Origin: CBDCNP01 sp965222425
GTDB lineage: Bacteria; Acidobacteriota; Vicinamibacteria; Marinacidobacterales; DATDRI01
Direction of reading: 5' to 3'
DNA length: 64,000 bases
NCBI GenBank assembly: GCA_965222425.1
Contig: CBDCTW010000024.1
Location: 62,001 to 126,000, forward strand
Numbering within the stretch: the stretch's first letter is position 1; every line of letters starts with the position of its first letter. The translations under genes were made by a program, and so were the position numbers. The notes beneath the pieces are model-generated. The model had not been told where the DNA came from and made no database searches. It saw only the letters and a program-made list of their open reading frames with translations. Shown here one piece after another: positions 1-8,977 of this stretch.

Positions 1-1
1 G

Positions 2-829
2 GGTTTGATGCCCGCCTATCGGGGCGGCGACGAAGCTGCGTACGGGCTCAAGGCGATATGCGTATACCCGGGAAACGCCGAGCGAGGGCTCGATCTGCAT
101 CAAGGCGCGGTTTTACTCTTTAGCGCCGAGACCGGGGAACTCCAGGCCGTCCTCAACGCTTCCGCGGTGACCGCCATTCGCACCGCCGCAGTTTCCGCGG
201 TTGCAACGAAGTTGTTGGCCCGCGAGGATGCGCGTGAGCTCGCTTTGGTCGGAGCAGGCACTCAAGCCAGATCGCATCTCGAAGCCATGGCCGAGGTGCG
301 AAACTTCCAACGCGTAAGGGTCGCTAGCCGCCGACCGGAAAGAGCACGCGAGTTCGCCGACTCGATGCGGGGAAGTTTCCCCTTCACCATCGAGCCGGTG
401 TCCAGTAACGAGCGAGCGGTTCGGGATGCAGATGTGGTCACAACCGTGACGAGTGCACGGGAGCCGGTCATCAAAAGAACCTGGATAGCGCCCGGGACCC
501 ATATCAACGCTGTTGGATCGAGCACGCCGGAGTTCGGTGAGCTGGATACGGCGACGATTGCCGACTCAGCTCTTTTCGTGGACTGTCGGGAGTCCACCGT
601 TAACGAAGCCGGGGACTATCGTCTGGCGGAAAAGGAAGGAGCGATCGGCTCGGAGCACATCAGGGCCGAGATCGGCGAGCTTCTGATCGGCACTAAGAAC
701 GGCCGCTCCACGCCGGAGGAGATCACCCTCTTCCGATCCCTCGGACTGGCCATTGAAGACCTAGTCGCCGCACAGCACGCCTATCGTCGCGCCATCGAGA
801 CCGGAGCCGGCACGCGGATTCCATTCTGA
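2..829 (+). CDS. Ornithine cyclodeaminase/mu-crystallin family protein (5' partial)
   Basis: The reading frame is open to the window edge, so the N-terminus is missing; about 275 residues are present against a usual 310-330. The Rossmann nucleotide-binding motif GAGTQARSH lies near residue 83, preceded by the family-typical TAIRTAAVSAVAT stretch, with DADVVTTVTSA further on. Members reduce cyclic imines (pyrroline or piperideine carboxylates) or deaminate ornithine with NAD(P)H. A threonine-dehydratase-like gene follows after 16 bases, so the two are probably co-transcribed. The pairing recalls the eutC-eutB pair of ectoine breakdown, but no other ectoine gene is visible, so the substrate is open. 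Confidence 0.85.
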   Translation, partial: GLMPAYRGGDEAAYGLKAICVYPGNAERGLDLHQGAVLLFSAETGELQAVLNASAVTAIRTAAVSAVATKLLAREDARELALVGAGTQARSHLEAMAEVRNFQRVRVASRRPERAREFADSMRGSFPFTIEPVSSNERAVRDADVVTTVTSAREPVIKRTWIAPGTHINAVGSSTPEFGELDTATIADSALFVDCRESTVNEAGDYRLAEKEGAIGSEHIRAEIGELLIGTKNGRSTPEEITLFRSLGLAIEDLVAAQHAYRRAIETGAGTRIPF

Positions 830-845
830 TAAATCCCGCCCGTAC

Positions 846-1793
846 ATGATTCCAATCCAAGAGATTCGCCGCGCTCGCAAAGTCATCTCCGCGGATTCCA
901 TCCGCACTCCGCTCGTTCGGTTGAACGTCCCGGATTCCCCTGCCGAGATCTATTTGAAGCTCGAAAATTTTCAGCCCATCGGCTCGTTCAAGATCCGCGG
1001 CGCCTCCTACGCGGTGCGCCAAGCCTCCGCGGACGAAGTATCCCCCGGTGTGATTACCGCCAGCGCCGGCAATATGGCCCAGGGAGTCGCATGGGTAGCC
1101 CGGGCGCTCGGGGTTCCTTGCACGGTCATCGTTCCCGAGAGCGCCCCGGAGACCAAGCTTGCCGCCATCCAGCACCTCGACGGGAAGTACATCAAGGTTC
1201 CGTTCGATCGATGGTGGAAGACCCTCGAGGAGTCTTCTTTTCCAGGAGTTGAAGGCCTCTTCGTACATCCAGTTGAAGATGAGCGTGTGATGGCGGGCAA
1301 CGGAACGATTGGTCTCGAGATACTGGAAGACTTATCGGAACCGGATGTCGTTCTGATCCCGTGGGGCGGGGGCGGTTTGAGCACCGGCATCGCGAGCGCG
1401 ATGCGTTCCTTGGCACCGACGGTCAAGGTCTACGGCGTGGAACCGGAGACGGCTTCACCGCTCAAAGCATCGTTCGCCAAGGGCTCGATCCAACCCGTAG
1501 ACTTTGCGCGTTCCTTCGTCGATGGCGCCGGCGGGAAGACGCTGCTTCCAAAAATGTGGCCCCTGGCTCAAGAGCTTCTTGAGGGATCGCTCACCGCGTC
1601 TCTAGACGAGATCGCTTCCGCCATTCGAGTGTTGGCGGAGCGGAATCGGGTGATCGCGGAAGGGGCAGGTGCCTTAGCGGTAGCGGCCGCGCTCTCCGGT
1701 TGTGCCGGCACCGGGAGGATCGTCTGCGTCGTCTCGGGTGGTAATATCGATTTTGCGGTTCTCGTCAGGATATTGCGGGGGGAGACACCTTAA
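846..1793 (+). CDS. Threonine/serine dehydratase-like PLP enzyme (fold type II)
   Basis: This 315-residue protein has the PLP-lysine motif SFKIRGA (Lys near residue 49), the substrate loop SAGNMAQGVAW and the phosphate-binding glycine loop WGGGGLSTG. It lacks the C-terminal ACT regulatory domain of biosynthetic IlvA, so it resembles the short catabolic or racemase-type enzymes that deaminate threonine, serine or hydroxy-amino acids. It sits directly behind the ornithine-cyclodeaminase homologue; EutB of ectoine catabolism is one possible relative. Its stop TAA overlaps the start of the next gene (TAATG), suggesting translational coupling. Confidence 0.85.
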   Translation: MIPIQEIRRARKVISADSIRTPLVRLNVPDSPAEIYLKLENFQPIGSFKIRGASYAVRQASADEVSPGVITASAGNMAQGVAWVARALGVPCTVIVPESAPETKLAAIQHLDGKYIKVPFDRWWKTLEESSFPGVEGLFVHPVEDERVMAGNGTIGLEILEDLSEPDVVLIPWGGGGLSTGIASAMRSLAPTVKVYGVEPETASPLKASFAKGSIQPVDFARSFVDGAGGKTLLPKMWPLAQELLEGSLTASLDEIASAIRVLAERNRVIAEGAGALAVAAALSGCAGTGRIVCVVSGGNIDFAVLVRILRGETP

Positions 1794-2300
1794 TGGAGAT
1801 CAAGAGCGTCGAAATTGTTCTCGACTACTACGAGAAAATCCGGGGACGTACACTTCGGGTTATCAAAGCCATCCCCCCCCGAGAAGATGAACTGGTCCTA
1901 CCGCGAGGGGAAATTCACGTTGGCCGATCTGGTTCGTCATATCGCCTCTACCGAACGCTATATGTTCGCGGAGACCATCCGAGCTAACAAAAGCCGTTAT
2001 CCAGGCCACGGGCCGGAACTAGCCGATGGCTACGATAACGTCCTGGCTTTCTTCGACTGGGCCCATCGAGAGTCGGTCTCGATCTTTCGACAACTCAGCG
2101 AGCAGGATCTTGTGGACAAGTGCAACACGCCCGCCGGCGCACCCATCACACGGCGGAAATGGCTTCGGTCCATGATCGAGCACGAAATTCATCACCGCGG
2201 CCAAATCTATATCTACCTTGGCATGCTCGGTGTCACCACCCCACCGTTGTATGGCCTGACGTCGGAACAAGTGAAGAAGGTAAGTGCGCCTACAGAGTAG
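1793..2300 (+). pseudogene. DinB/YfiT-family protein, frameshifted at an 8-C run
   Basis: The start (MEIKSVEIVLDYYEK) is in one frame and the rest (EKMNWSYREGKFTLADLVRHI onward) in the next. They join at a run of eight C at 1873-1880, where a seven-C run would give one continuous protein of about 168 residues. The joined product has the DinB four-helix layout with candidate metal ligands in LVRHIASTERY and in HEIHHRGQIYIYLGMLG. DinB proteins are metal-dependent, often thiol-linked enzymes of stress or detoxification. The ATG overlaps the dehydratase stop. It may be a true null, a slippery-tract switch or a sequencing error. Confidence 0.75.
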
Positions 2301-2312
2301 CCGCCAGATCGC

Positions 2313-2603
2313 TTAGGACTTTTCGTCCTCGCAGTCGACCTCTGCCCAACCTTGCCGAACTTTGGTACCCCCACAGTAGCTCTTGCCTTGGGCCATCGGA
2401 TTGTTGAGGTAGGCCAGAATGCTTGCACACGTTTCGTCTTCCGCAGGCTGGACTTTACAAACACCCGAGTAGGCCGGGTTTGTGAAACAGCAGGTTTCCT
2501 TGGACTCCGGCGACTGGGCTTCTTCCACTTGCGTGGAGCCAGTAGAGGTGAAGGCCAGCAGTGCCGCCACTCCCGCCGCTAGCGCGATACGTTCGATAAC
2601 CAT
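2313..2603 (-). CDS. Small secreted Cys-rich protein, function unknown
   Basis: I chose the start at 2603 because AGGGAGG stands just upstream of that ATG and because a signal peptide begins there (MVIERIALAAGVAALLAFTS). The product is 96 residues. The mature part has six cysteines (TCCF, GVCKV, TCAS, SYCGG, VDCED), a pattern suited to disulfides in the periplasm or outside the cell. I do not recognise the family. It is convergent with the DinB-like gene, only 12 bases apart. Confidence 0.6.
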   Translation of the reverse strand: MVIERIALAAGVAALLAFTSTGSTQVEEAQSPESKETCCFTNPAYSGVCKVQPAEDETCASILAYLNNPMAQGKSYCGGTKVRQGWAEVDCEDEKS

Positions 2604-2753
2604 GTTCGCCTCCCTGGAGGAATCCTCCGAAAGAAGCTTACTCGTCAGGTTCTCCATTTTCCAGCTCTCTTCCGTCATCGGCGGCTTGCCCCGACGCTGC
2701 GGGGTCGCCTATGATGGCTGAGAGCACCACCAAAAAGTGCAGGGAGGTGCAGG

Positions 2754-3047
2754 ATGGGAGCCGAAAACCTCAAAATCACTTGTCCTTGCTGCGATGCAAA
2801 GCTCACCGTGCATCCCGGCACCGGCGCGATCTTAGCGCACGAAAAGCCTCCCCAAGGGCCAGCGAAGAGCTTCGAACAAGCGTTTTCCGACGAAAGGAAG
2901 CGCCGCGAGGAAGCGGAGGACCGGTTCGCTCAATCGGTGAAGGAGCACGAGAACCGGGAAGAGATCCTCGAGAAGAAGTTCAAGGAAGCCTTCAAGAAGG
3001 CCGAAAAAGACAACAAGCCCCCTCCCCACCCGTTCGATTTCGATTAG
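2754..3047 (+). CDS. Small CPCC zinc-ribbon-like protein with charged coiled-coil tail
   Basis: The 97-residue protein opens with TCPCCDAKLTVHPGTGAI, a single CxCC-type knuckle, followed by a Lys/Glu-rich helical segment (about residues 40-85) and an acidic end. AGGGAGGTGCAGG just upstream is a strong ribosome binding site for this ATG. I have no function for it; the knuckle could bind one zinc with a partner chain or through dimerisation. Its stop is two bases from the convergent stop of aconitase. Confidence 0.7.
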   Translation: MGAENLKITCPCCDAKLTVHPGTGAILAHEKPPQGPAKSFEQAFSDERKRREEAEDRFAQSVKEHENREEILEKKFKEAFKKAEKDNKPPPHPFDFD

Positions 3048-3049
3048 GT

Positions 3050-5758
3050 CTAAATCAAGGCCCTCACGAAGTAGTGGAGGATCCCCCCGTTCTTGTAGTA
3101 GTCCACCTCGACCGCAGAATCCAGTCGAGCTCGGACCTTGAAGGTAAGCTCGTCTCCGCCGGACCGATGGGCTTTCACCTGGAGTTCCTGGCGAGGACGG
3201 ATGTCGGCACCCAGACCATCGACATCGAACACTTCATGCCCGTTTAAACCGAGCGACTCTGCGCTGTCTCCTTTTGTAAACTCGAGCGGCAGTACTCCTA
3301 TCCCCACCAGATTGCTGCGGTGGATGCGCTCGTAACTTTGGGCGATCACCGCCCTGACGCCTAGAAGCAGGGTTCCTTTGGCGGCCCAATCACGCGAGGA
3401 TCCGGAGCCGTACTCCTTCCCGGCGATGACCAGCAATGGAATTCCTTCATTCCGGTAGCGCATCGCGGCGTCGTAGATTGACATCTGCTCCCCGCCCGGC
3501 AAATGAAGAGTGACTCCCCCTTCTGTCCCGGGGGCAAGCTGATTTCTGATGCGAATGTTGCCGAACGTTCCTCTCACCATGACCCGATCGTTACCACGAC
3601 GAGATCCATAGGAGTTGAAATCCTTCTTCTGAACGCCATGCTCGATCAAGTACATGCCTGCCGGGCTATCCTCGGGTATGGCTCCTGCCGGTGAGATGTG
3701 ATCGGTCGTCACCGAATCTCCGAGCAGCGCAAGAACTCTCGCTCCCCGGATCTCTTCGACCGGAGGTGGCTCCTTGGAAAGCCCCTGGAAGAAGGGAGGC
3801 TCCTGGATGTAAGTGGAGTCGGAGCGCCAATCGTAGAGCTCGCCGCCGCTTACCGGAACGCCGTTCCACTCCGGATTTCCATCCCAAACGTTTCCATAGA
3901 TTTCGTGGTACATCTCGGGTTTGATGGCCCGGTTGACGGCCTCCAAGATCTCCCGCTGCGATGGCCAAATGTCGCGAAGGTAAACCGCTTTTCCTTCGGC
4001 GTCCTCCCCAAGTGGATCCTTGGTCAAATCGATATCGACCGTCCCCGCAAGCGCATAGGCAACTACCAAAGGCGGTGATGCCAGGTAGTTCGCCTTGACC
4101 AAGGGATGAATACGTCCTTCGAAGTTCCGGTTGCCGGAGAGCACACCCGCGGCCACCAACTGTCCCTCTTGGACCGCATCGGCAACTGGTTGAGGCAGAG
4201 GGCCGCTGTTACCAATGCATGTCGTGCAGCCGTATCCCACGAGGTAGAAACCAAGCTCTTGTAGCGGCGCGGTCAGTCCGGCGACATCGAGATACTCCGT
4301 GACGACCTTGGAGCCCGGGGCGAGACTGGTCTTCACGTAAGGCGGCACCTTGAGGCCACGCTCGACAGCCTTCTTCGCAAGGAGCCCGGCTCCGAGCATG
4401 ACGGACGGGTTGGAGGTGTTGGTACAAGATGTAATGGCCGCGATCACCACAGAACCGTGCCCCATCGTTTTCCGCGTTCCGTTGAAGCTTACTGGAACGG
4501 TCCGTGAAAGTTCCGTCGCCGCCAAGCCGAACCCTCGCTCCTTCGGCGACATCGTCAAGGACTTCCCAAACGCTTCCTTCATATTGGCGAGAGACACTCG
4601 ATCCTGTGGGCGCTTCGGGCCAGCGAGGCTCGGCTCGACGGTCGCCACGTCCAACTCAAGGGTGTCGGTATAGTTTGGATCGGGAGTCTCGTCGGTACGG
4701 AATAGTCCTTGCTCCTTGGTATAGCGCTCGACAAGTCCCACTAGTTCCTCGGAACGGCCGGTGCGACGGAGATAGTTCAGGGTCTCCTGATCCACCGGAA
4801 AGAATCCCATCGTCGCACCGTACTCGGGCGACATGTTGGCGACGGTGGCTCGGTTGGGAAGAGACATTTGCGAGAGGCCGCTCCCATAAAACTCTACAAA
4901 CTTATCGACCACTCCTTTTTCCCGCAGCATTTGCGTGACGGTCAACACGAGATCGGTTGCGGTAACACCTTCACGGAGCTCGCCCTTCAACTTGAAACCG
5001 ATGACCTTGGGCATCAAGATGTAAAGCGGCTGACCGAGCATACCGGCTTCGGCCTCGATGCCTCCTACTCCCCAACCCAACACCCCCAACCCATTGATCA
5101 TCGTGGTGTGAGAATCGGTTCCTACCAAGGTATCCGGGAATGCACGGAGCTCGCCCTTTTGTTCTCGCAAGCCAACGACACTGGCGAGGTATTCCAAGTT
5201 AACCTGATGCACGATCCCGGTGCCGGGAGGAACCACTCGGAAGTTGTCGAAGACCTCCCTTCCCCAACGTAAGAACTCGTATCTTTCACGGTTCCTTTGG
5301 AACTCGATCTCCGCGTTCCTTTGGTAAGCCGCGGTCGTGCCGAAGACGTCTACCTGCACGGAATGGTCGATGACGAGGTCCACCGGTACGTCAGGATTGA
5401 TCCTCTTGGGATCGCCGCCCAAGCGACTCACCGCCGACCGCATCGCCGCCAGGTCGACCACCGATGGAACTCCGGTGAAATCCTGTAAAACGACTCGCGC
5501 AGGCTGGAAAGGAATTTCGCGATCGCCAGGGTTCTTCGCCTGCCACCCGGCAAGGGCCGACACATCCTCTTCGGTTACGAGCTTCCCGTCACAGTTGCGA
5601 AGGACCGCTTCCAGCAGGATCTTGACCGAGAAGGCGAGCCGCGAAACAGCTCCCAGGCCAGCCTTTTCCAGCTGGTCAAGGCGGTAGATGGCGGCGCCTC
5701 CGCTGCCGGTGTCGATGCTCGATCGAGTCCCGAAGTAGTCTTTACTTTCTTGACTCAT
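3050..5758 (-). CDS. acnA: Aconitate hydratase AcnA/IRP type
   Basis: This 902-residue protein converts citrate to isocitrate in the TCA cycle. The three 4Fe-4S cysteines are visible in ITSCTNTSNP and GCTTCIGNSG. Other family blocks are present: TLVGTDSHTTMINGLGVLGWGVGGIEAEA, LGDSVTTDHISPAG and AGKEYGSGSSRDWAAKG, the last in the swivel domain. Length matches the AcnA/IRP class rather than AcnB. An AAAGG-type site precedes the ATG. It diverges from the DUF4013-like gene, leaving about 115 bases of shared upstream DNA. Confidence 0.97.
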   Translation of the reverse strand: MSQESKDYFGTRSSIDTGSGGAAIYRLDQLEKAGLGAVSRLAFSVKILLEAVLRNCDGKLVTEEDVSALAGWQAKNPGDREIPFQPARVVLQDFTGVPSVVDLAAMRSAVSRLGGDPKRINPDVPVDLVIDHSVQVDVFGTTAAYQRNAEIEFQRNRERYEFLRWGREVFDNFRVVPPGTGIVHQVNLEYLASVVGLREQKGELRAFPDTLVGTDSHTTMINGLGVLGWGVGGIEAEAGMLGQPLYILMPKVIGFKLKGELREGVTATDLVLTVTQMLREKGVVDKFVEFYGSGLSQMSLPNRATVANMSPEYGATMGFFPVDQETLNYLRRTGRSEELVGLVERYTKEQGLFRTDETPDPNYTDTLELDVATVEPSLAGPKRPQDRVSLANMKEAFGKSLTMSPKERGFGLAATELSRTVPVSFNGTRKTMGHGSVVIAAITSCTNTSNPSVMLGAGLLAKKAVERGLKVPPYVKTSLAPGSKVVTEYLDVAGLTAPLQELGFYLVGYGCTTCIGNSGPLPQPVADAVQEGQLVAAGVLSGNRNFEGRIHPLVKANYLASPPLVVAYALAGTVDIDLTKDPLGEDAEGKAVYLRDIWPSQREILEAVNRAIKPEMYHEIYGNVWDGNPEWNGVPVSGGELYDWRSDSTYIQEPPFFQGLSKEPPPVEEIRGARVLALLGDSVTTDHISPAGAIPEDSPAGMYLIEHGVQKKDFNSYGSRRGNDRVMVRGTFGNIRIRNQLAPGTEGGVTLHLPGGEQMSIYDAAMRYRNEGIPLLVIAGKEYGSGSSRDWAAKGTLLLGVRAVIAQSYERIHRSNLVGIGVLPLEFTKGDSAESLGLNGHEVFDVDGLGADIRPRQELQVKAHRSGGDELTFKVRARLDSAVEVDYYKNGGILHYFVRALI

Positions 5759-5874
5759 CTTTTGCCTTTCTACGCTCTGGAGGAAAGATTAGACTAAATT
5801 CTTATTCTTCTTTATTCAAATTGCCAGTCGCGGGCTGTTTCGCGTTAAAAGCCCTCCTGCTATACACTCCTGCC

Positions 5875-6599
5875 ATGGCCGACAAGCAGGCTCCCCTCGA
5901 TTTTAGCAGGGCTCTTCGTTTCTTCTTCGAAGACCCCAAGTGGGTGACCAAGATCATCCTTGGCGGCCTCTTTTCGATTCTTTCCATCTTTCTCGTGGGA
6001 ACGTTTTTCGTCGCCGGCTATGTCGTAGGTCTCACCCGCCGAACCGCACGCGGTGAATCGCAGCCGCTTCCGGAGTGGGACGATTTGGGGACTCTCTTCG
6101 TCGACGGCGCGAGGGCCCTCGCCGTCTACTTGGGTCACATCATCCCCTAGGGATTCTCGCCACGGTACTTGCCCTCGCGGTGGGCGGCGTCTTTCAATCT
6201 GAGAATACCCCGGATTCGCTTCGCGTCATGGCCATGCTGATCGTTTTCGCCGGCTTCGTCCTCGTCACCCTTGCCAGCATCGCAGTTCTCCTGTATCTCC
6301 CGGCAGCCTTCATTCGATTCGTGGTCCAAGACAAAGTGGCAGCGGCGTTCGATGTCCGTGAGAACCTCCTCTTCATCAAGCGCAACCTGACGAATTACGG
6401 CCTGGCCTTAGTGGCGATTCTCGCAGCCAGCTTTTTGTCTCAGTTCGGCGTCATTCTCTTTTGCATTGGGATCTTTCTTGCCAGCTTCTGGTCAAGCTCG
6501 GTTCTGGGATTTGTCCTCGGCGAAGTCGCCCTCAAGGATCCGGGTTCCATCTCGGGGTCCAACTCGGCTTCTATATCGGAGGGGATCATATTCAAGTGA
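5875..6599 (+). pseudogene. DUF4013-like membrane protein, frameshifted and 3' truncated
   Basis: The first frame (MADKQAPLDFSRALRFFFED onward) ends at a TAG near 6148, and the same protein continues in the next frame as LGILATVLALAVGGVF. Adding one C to the CCCC just before that TAG restores GHIIPLGILA. At least three hydrophobic helices follow the order of DUF4013 proteins, whose function is unknown. After about 6540 the sequence loses family character and runs into TnpB-like sequence, so its 3' end was probably lost to the mobile element. Confidence 0.7.
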
Positions 6600-7092
6600 G
6601 CGGCAAACCGATTCGAATCCCGCGACTGGGCTGGGTTTGGGTGCGAGAGGAGCTGAGGTTTAGCGGCCGAGTGGTCTCGGCAACGGTTTCTCGAATCGCC
6701 GATCATGGTTCGTCAGCGTTCATGTGGAGCTCGACGAAGCGCCGGCGCCTTACCGCATTCGCTGTATTCGCCAGGACGGCTTGCACAAGTTGACGAGCTA
6801 TCTGACGGAGAACTTTGCCGGGATTGCCATCGAAGAGCTGAATGTGAAGGGCATGCTGAAAAACCGCCGGCTCGCTCGCGCTATTTCTGACATGGGCTTT
6901 CACGAGTTTCGACGCCAGCTCGACTACAAAGCCCAGATGCCCGGCAACCATGTCGAAGTAGCGGACCGACTTTTTCGTACGGTGAGCTACCACGCGGAAT
7001 TGAAGCCTGTGGAGAGGAACGCTCTGGCTTCGGCGTGAGCCGAAGTGAAACGATCCTTGGTGAAGCAGGAATCTGACCTGATCAGATTTTGG
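6560..7092 (+). pseudogene. Decayed TnpB (IS200/IS605-type RNA-guided nuclease) remnant
   Basis: Recognisable TnpB blocks appear in order but in shifted frames: FYIGGDHIQVSGKPIRIPRL, then REELRFSGRVVSATVSR, then WFVSVHVEL, then DGLHKLTSYLTENFAGIAIE with ELNVKGMLKNRRLARAISDM, and DMGFHEFRRQLDYKAQM. A C-terminal tail VKRSLVKQESDLIRF follows behind an in-frame TGA. The N-terminal part, the RuvC-I GVDLG segment, the zinc finger and RuvC-III are missing; the RuvC-II glutamate (IAIEELN) remains. The remnant cannot be active. It abuts the truncated DUF4013-like gene. Confidence 0.75.
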
Positions 7093-7280
7093 AGAGCGAC
7101 AAAGACACCGACTACCCCACCCCACCGACCACGGACTCCGGAGGGACGAGCGACACGGAATTCCTGCCCTAGCCCATTCTCCACCCGATCGACTCCTCGT
7201 TGCCGCCTTGCGACCGCAGGCCACGATCGCTACAATTCAATAAACCAAGAGAATCCATCTTGAAACAAGGAGTGTGTGCG

Positions 7281-7970
7281 ATGCGTTGTCACATCGTTTT
7301 CGCCGGCATCGTTTTGTGGGCGTCCGCAGTTTCCTCGGCCGACAAACTCGACGAGCGGCTCCGACAAAGCGGTACGGTCATGAAAGAGGTTCTCGACATG
7401 CCAGACTCCATCCCCTTGGATCTACTCCACAAGGCCGAGTGTGTGGTGGTGATGCCTTCGGTCAAGAAGTTCGCGTTAGGTATTGGCGGCAGCTACGGTG
7501 CGGGTGCGATGGTTTGCAGGAGCGGAAAGAACTTCACCGGACCCTGGGGGCCGCCCTCCATGTCCCGTCTCGATGGAGGCAATATAGGTTTCCAGATCGG
7601 AGGTCAGGCCACCGACTTCATCTTCCTCATCATGAATCAAAAGGGAGCGAACGCGTTGCTGAAGAGCAAAGTGAAACTAGGAGCCGATGCCTCTGCGGCG
7701 GCGGGTCCCAAGGGTCGAGCCATCGGCGCCGCGACCGATGCAACGATGCAAGCGGAGATTCTGACGTACTCTCGCAACCGCGGTTTGTTCGCCGGTGTTT
7801 CCTTGGAGGGCTCGAGCCTCCGACCCGACAATGATGCGAACGAAAAGATCTATGGTTACGGAATCTCGGCGCGCGACATCGTCTTGGGAAGCAAGGTCGC
7901 AGCCCCAGCGGCGGCGAGCAAGCTCGTACACTTGCTCCAAGAGGCGTCTCCGAAGAATCTATCCGACTAG
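7281..7970 (+). CDS. SYLF/Ysc84-domain lipid-binding protein, exported
   Basis: I chose the ATG at 7281 because ACAAGGAGTG lies upstream and a signal peptide begins there (MRCHIVFAGIVLWASAVSSA). The 229-residue product carries the SYLF/Ysc84 domain: KAECVVVMPSVKKFALGIGG, an SRLDGGNIGFQIGGQATDF core, AAAGPKGRAIGAATDA, then SRNRGLFAGVSLEGSSL. Bacterial homologues are exported beta-rich proteins thought to bind phospholipids; their role is not settled. It converges on the glycosylase gene, the stop codons being adjacent. Confidence 0.88.
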   Translation: MRCHIVFAGIVLWASAVSSADKLDERLRQSGTVMKEVLDMPDSIPLDLLHKAECVVVMPSVKKFALGIGGSYGAGAMVCRSGKNFTGPWGPPSMSRLDGGNIGFQIGGQATDFIFLIMNQKGANALLKSKVKLGADASAAAGPKGRAIGAATDATMQAEILTYSRNRGLFAGVSLEGSSLRPDNDANEKIYGYGISARDIVLGSKVAAPAAASKLVHLLQEASPKNLSD

Positions 7971-8882
7971 TTACGCTCGGATTTCTTCCATCTCTTCCAG
8001 TGTCCGCGGCCAGTCACCTTTGAGCAATCGCGAAAGCGCCCTATCGGCTAGAAGCTTCCCCTCGGTCTGGCATCGCGCACAATAGTTTGTCTCGTTCTCC
8101 GAATAGACGATTCGCTGCACGGGCGAGTCGCAAACCGGGCAAGGCTTGCCGTAACGACCGTGGACCGCCATCGCCGGCCGGAAGGCGGTAACCTTCTTCG
8201 GGAACTCTCCTCCGGCTTCATCCCGGAGCCGATCGGTCCACTCTCGAAGCGCGTCGCGGGTGGCCCGATAGAGCCGCTCGATCTCGTCCTCGTGGAGTCT
8301 TGGGGTCCACTTTATCGGGGATAGCCCCGCCCGATGGAGTATCTCGTCCGAGTAAGCGTTACCGATACCGCTGAAGAGCGTCGGATCGGTCAGAGCGCGC
8401 TTCAAGGTGTGGTTCTCACTAAGAAGAACTCTCCGAAACGCTTCCAGTTTGGCTTCCAGCACTTCGATCCCACCTGGGTTCACCATCGAGAGACCAGCCT
8501 GTCCACGCACCAAATGAAGCGAGGCGCGTTTCTTGGAGCCCGCCTCGGTAAGAATCAGCGTGCCCGAGCTGAAGTCGAAGGCGGCCAGCCCCCTTTTTCC
8601 GGGGACCTTGGGTCTCGTCTCCCCGCTGGCGCTCGGCTTCCATTGAAACCGCCCCGCAATCATCAGATGAATCACCAGGAATAGGTCTCCTTCGAGACCT
8701 ATGACGATTCTCTTACCGAGCCGTCGCAACCCGATTACTTTTTTCCCGGCGGCATCCGCAATCGGCGGGTCCACCGAACGCAGAAGGAACGGGCTAGCGA
8801 TGCGGATCCTCTCGAGAGTCTGATCGAGAATCCTGGCCTCGAGGGCCTCAACATACACCGTGACATCGGGCAGCTCTGGCAT
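7971..8882 (-). CDS. Fpg/Nei-family DNA glycosylase (paralogue of the gene at 21095)
   Basis: The 303-residue protein begins MPELPDVTVYVEAL, giving the catalytic Pro2-Glu3 of Fpg/Nei enzymes. It ends with a four-Cys zinc finger, CPVCDSPVQRIVYSEN then YCARCQTEGK. The middle has TLKRALTDPTLFSGIGNAYS, the helix-two-turn-helix region. These enzymes excise oxidised bases and nick the strand. It differs clearly from the canonical MutM at 21095-21952, so the genome has at least two family members; this one could favour other lesions. It diverges from the SDR gene. Confidence 0.9.
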   Translation of the reverse strand: MPELPDVTVYVEALEARILDQTLERIRIASPFLLRSVDPPIADAAGKKVIGLRRLGKRIVIGLEGDLFLVIHLMIAGRFQWKPSASGETRPKVPGKRGLAAFDFSSGTLILTEAGSKKRASLHLVRGQAGLSMVNPGGIEVLEAKLEAFRRVLLSENHTLKRALTDPTLFSGIGNAYSDEILHRAGLSPIKWTPRLHEDEIERLYRATRDALREWTDRLRDEAGGEFPKKVTAFRPAMAVHGRYGKPCPVCDSPVQRIVYSENETNYCARCQTEGKLLADRALSRLLKGDWPRTLEEMEEIRA

Positions 8883-8945
8883 GGCGTGACCGCCATCCTC
8901 CCATAAAGATGCCGTTTTCGGAAAGCTCTACGAAACACCCGGAGG

Positions 8946-8951
8946 TATAAT
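8946..8951 (+). promoter_or_regulatory. Candidate -10 element (TATAAT) for the SDR gene
   Basis: A perfect TATAAT lies 27 bases before the SDR start, with GAGGAGG between them. I see no good -35 hexamer at the right distance, so only the -10 is supported. It lies in the 95-base divergent spacer between the glycosylase and the SDR. Confidence 0.4.
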
Positions 8952-8977
8952 CGCCGTCTAAACGCGAGGAGGAACTC

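Noticed and set aside
1..1793. Firm call of an ectoine-degradation eutBC pair
   Set aside because: The gene families fit, but no ectoine hydrolase, transporter or regulator is visible and the window starts mid-gene, so I kept the general family names.
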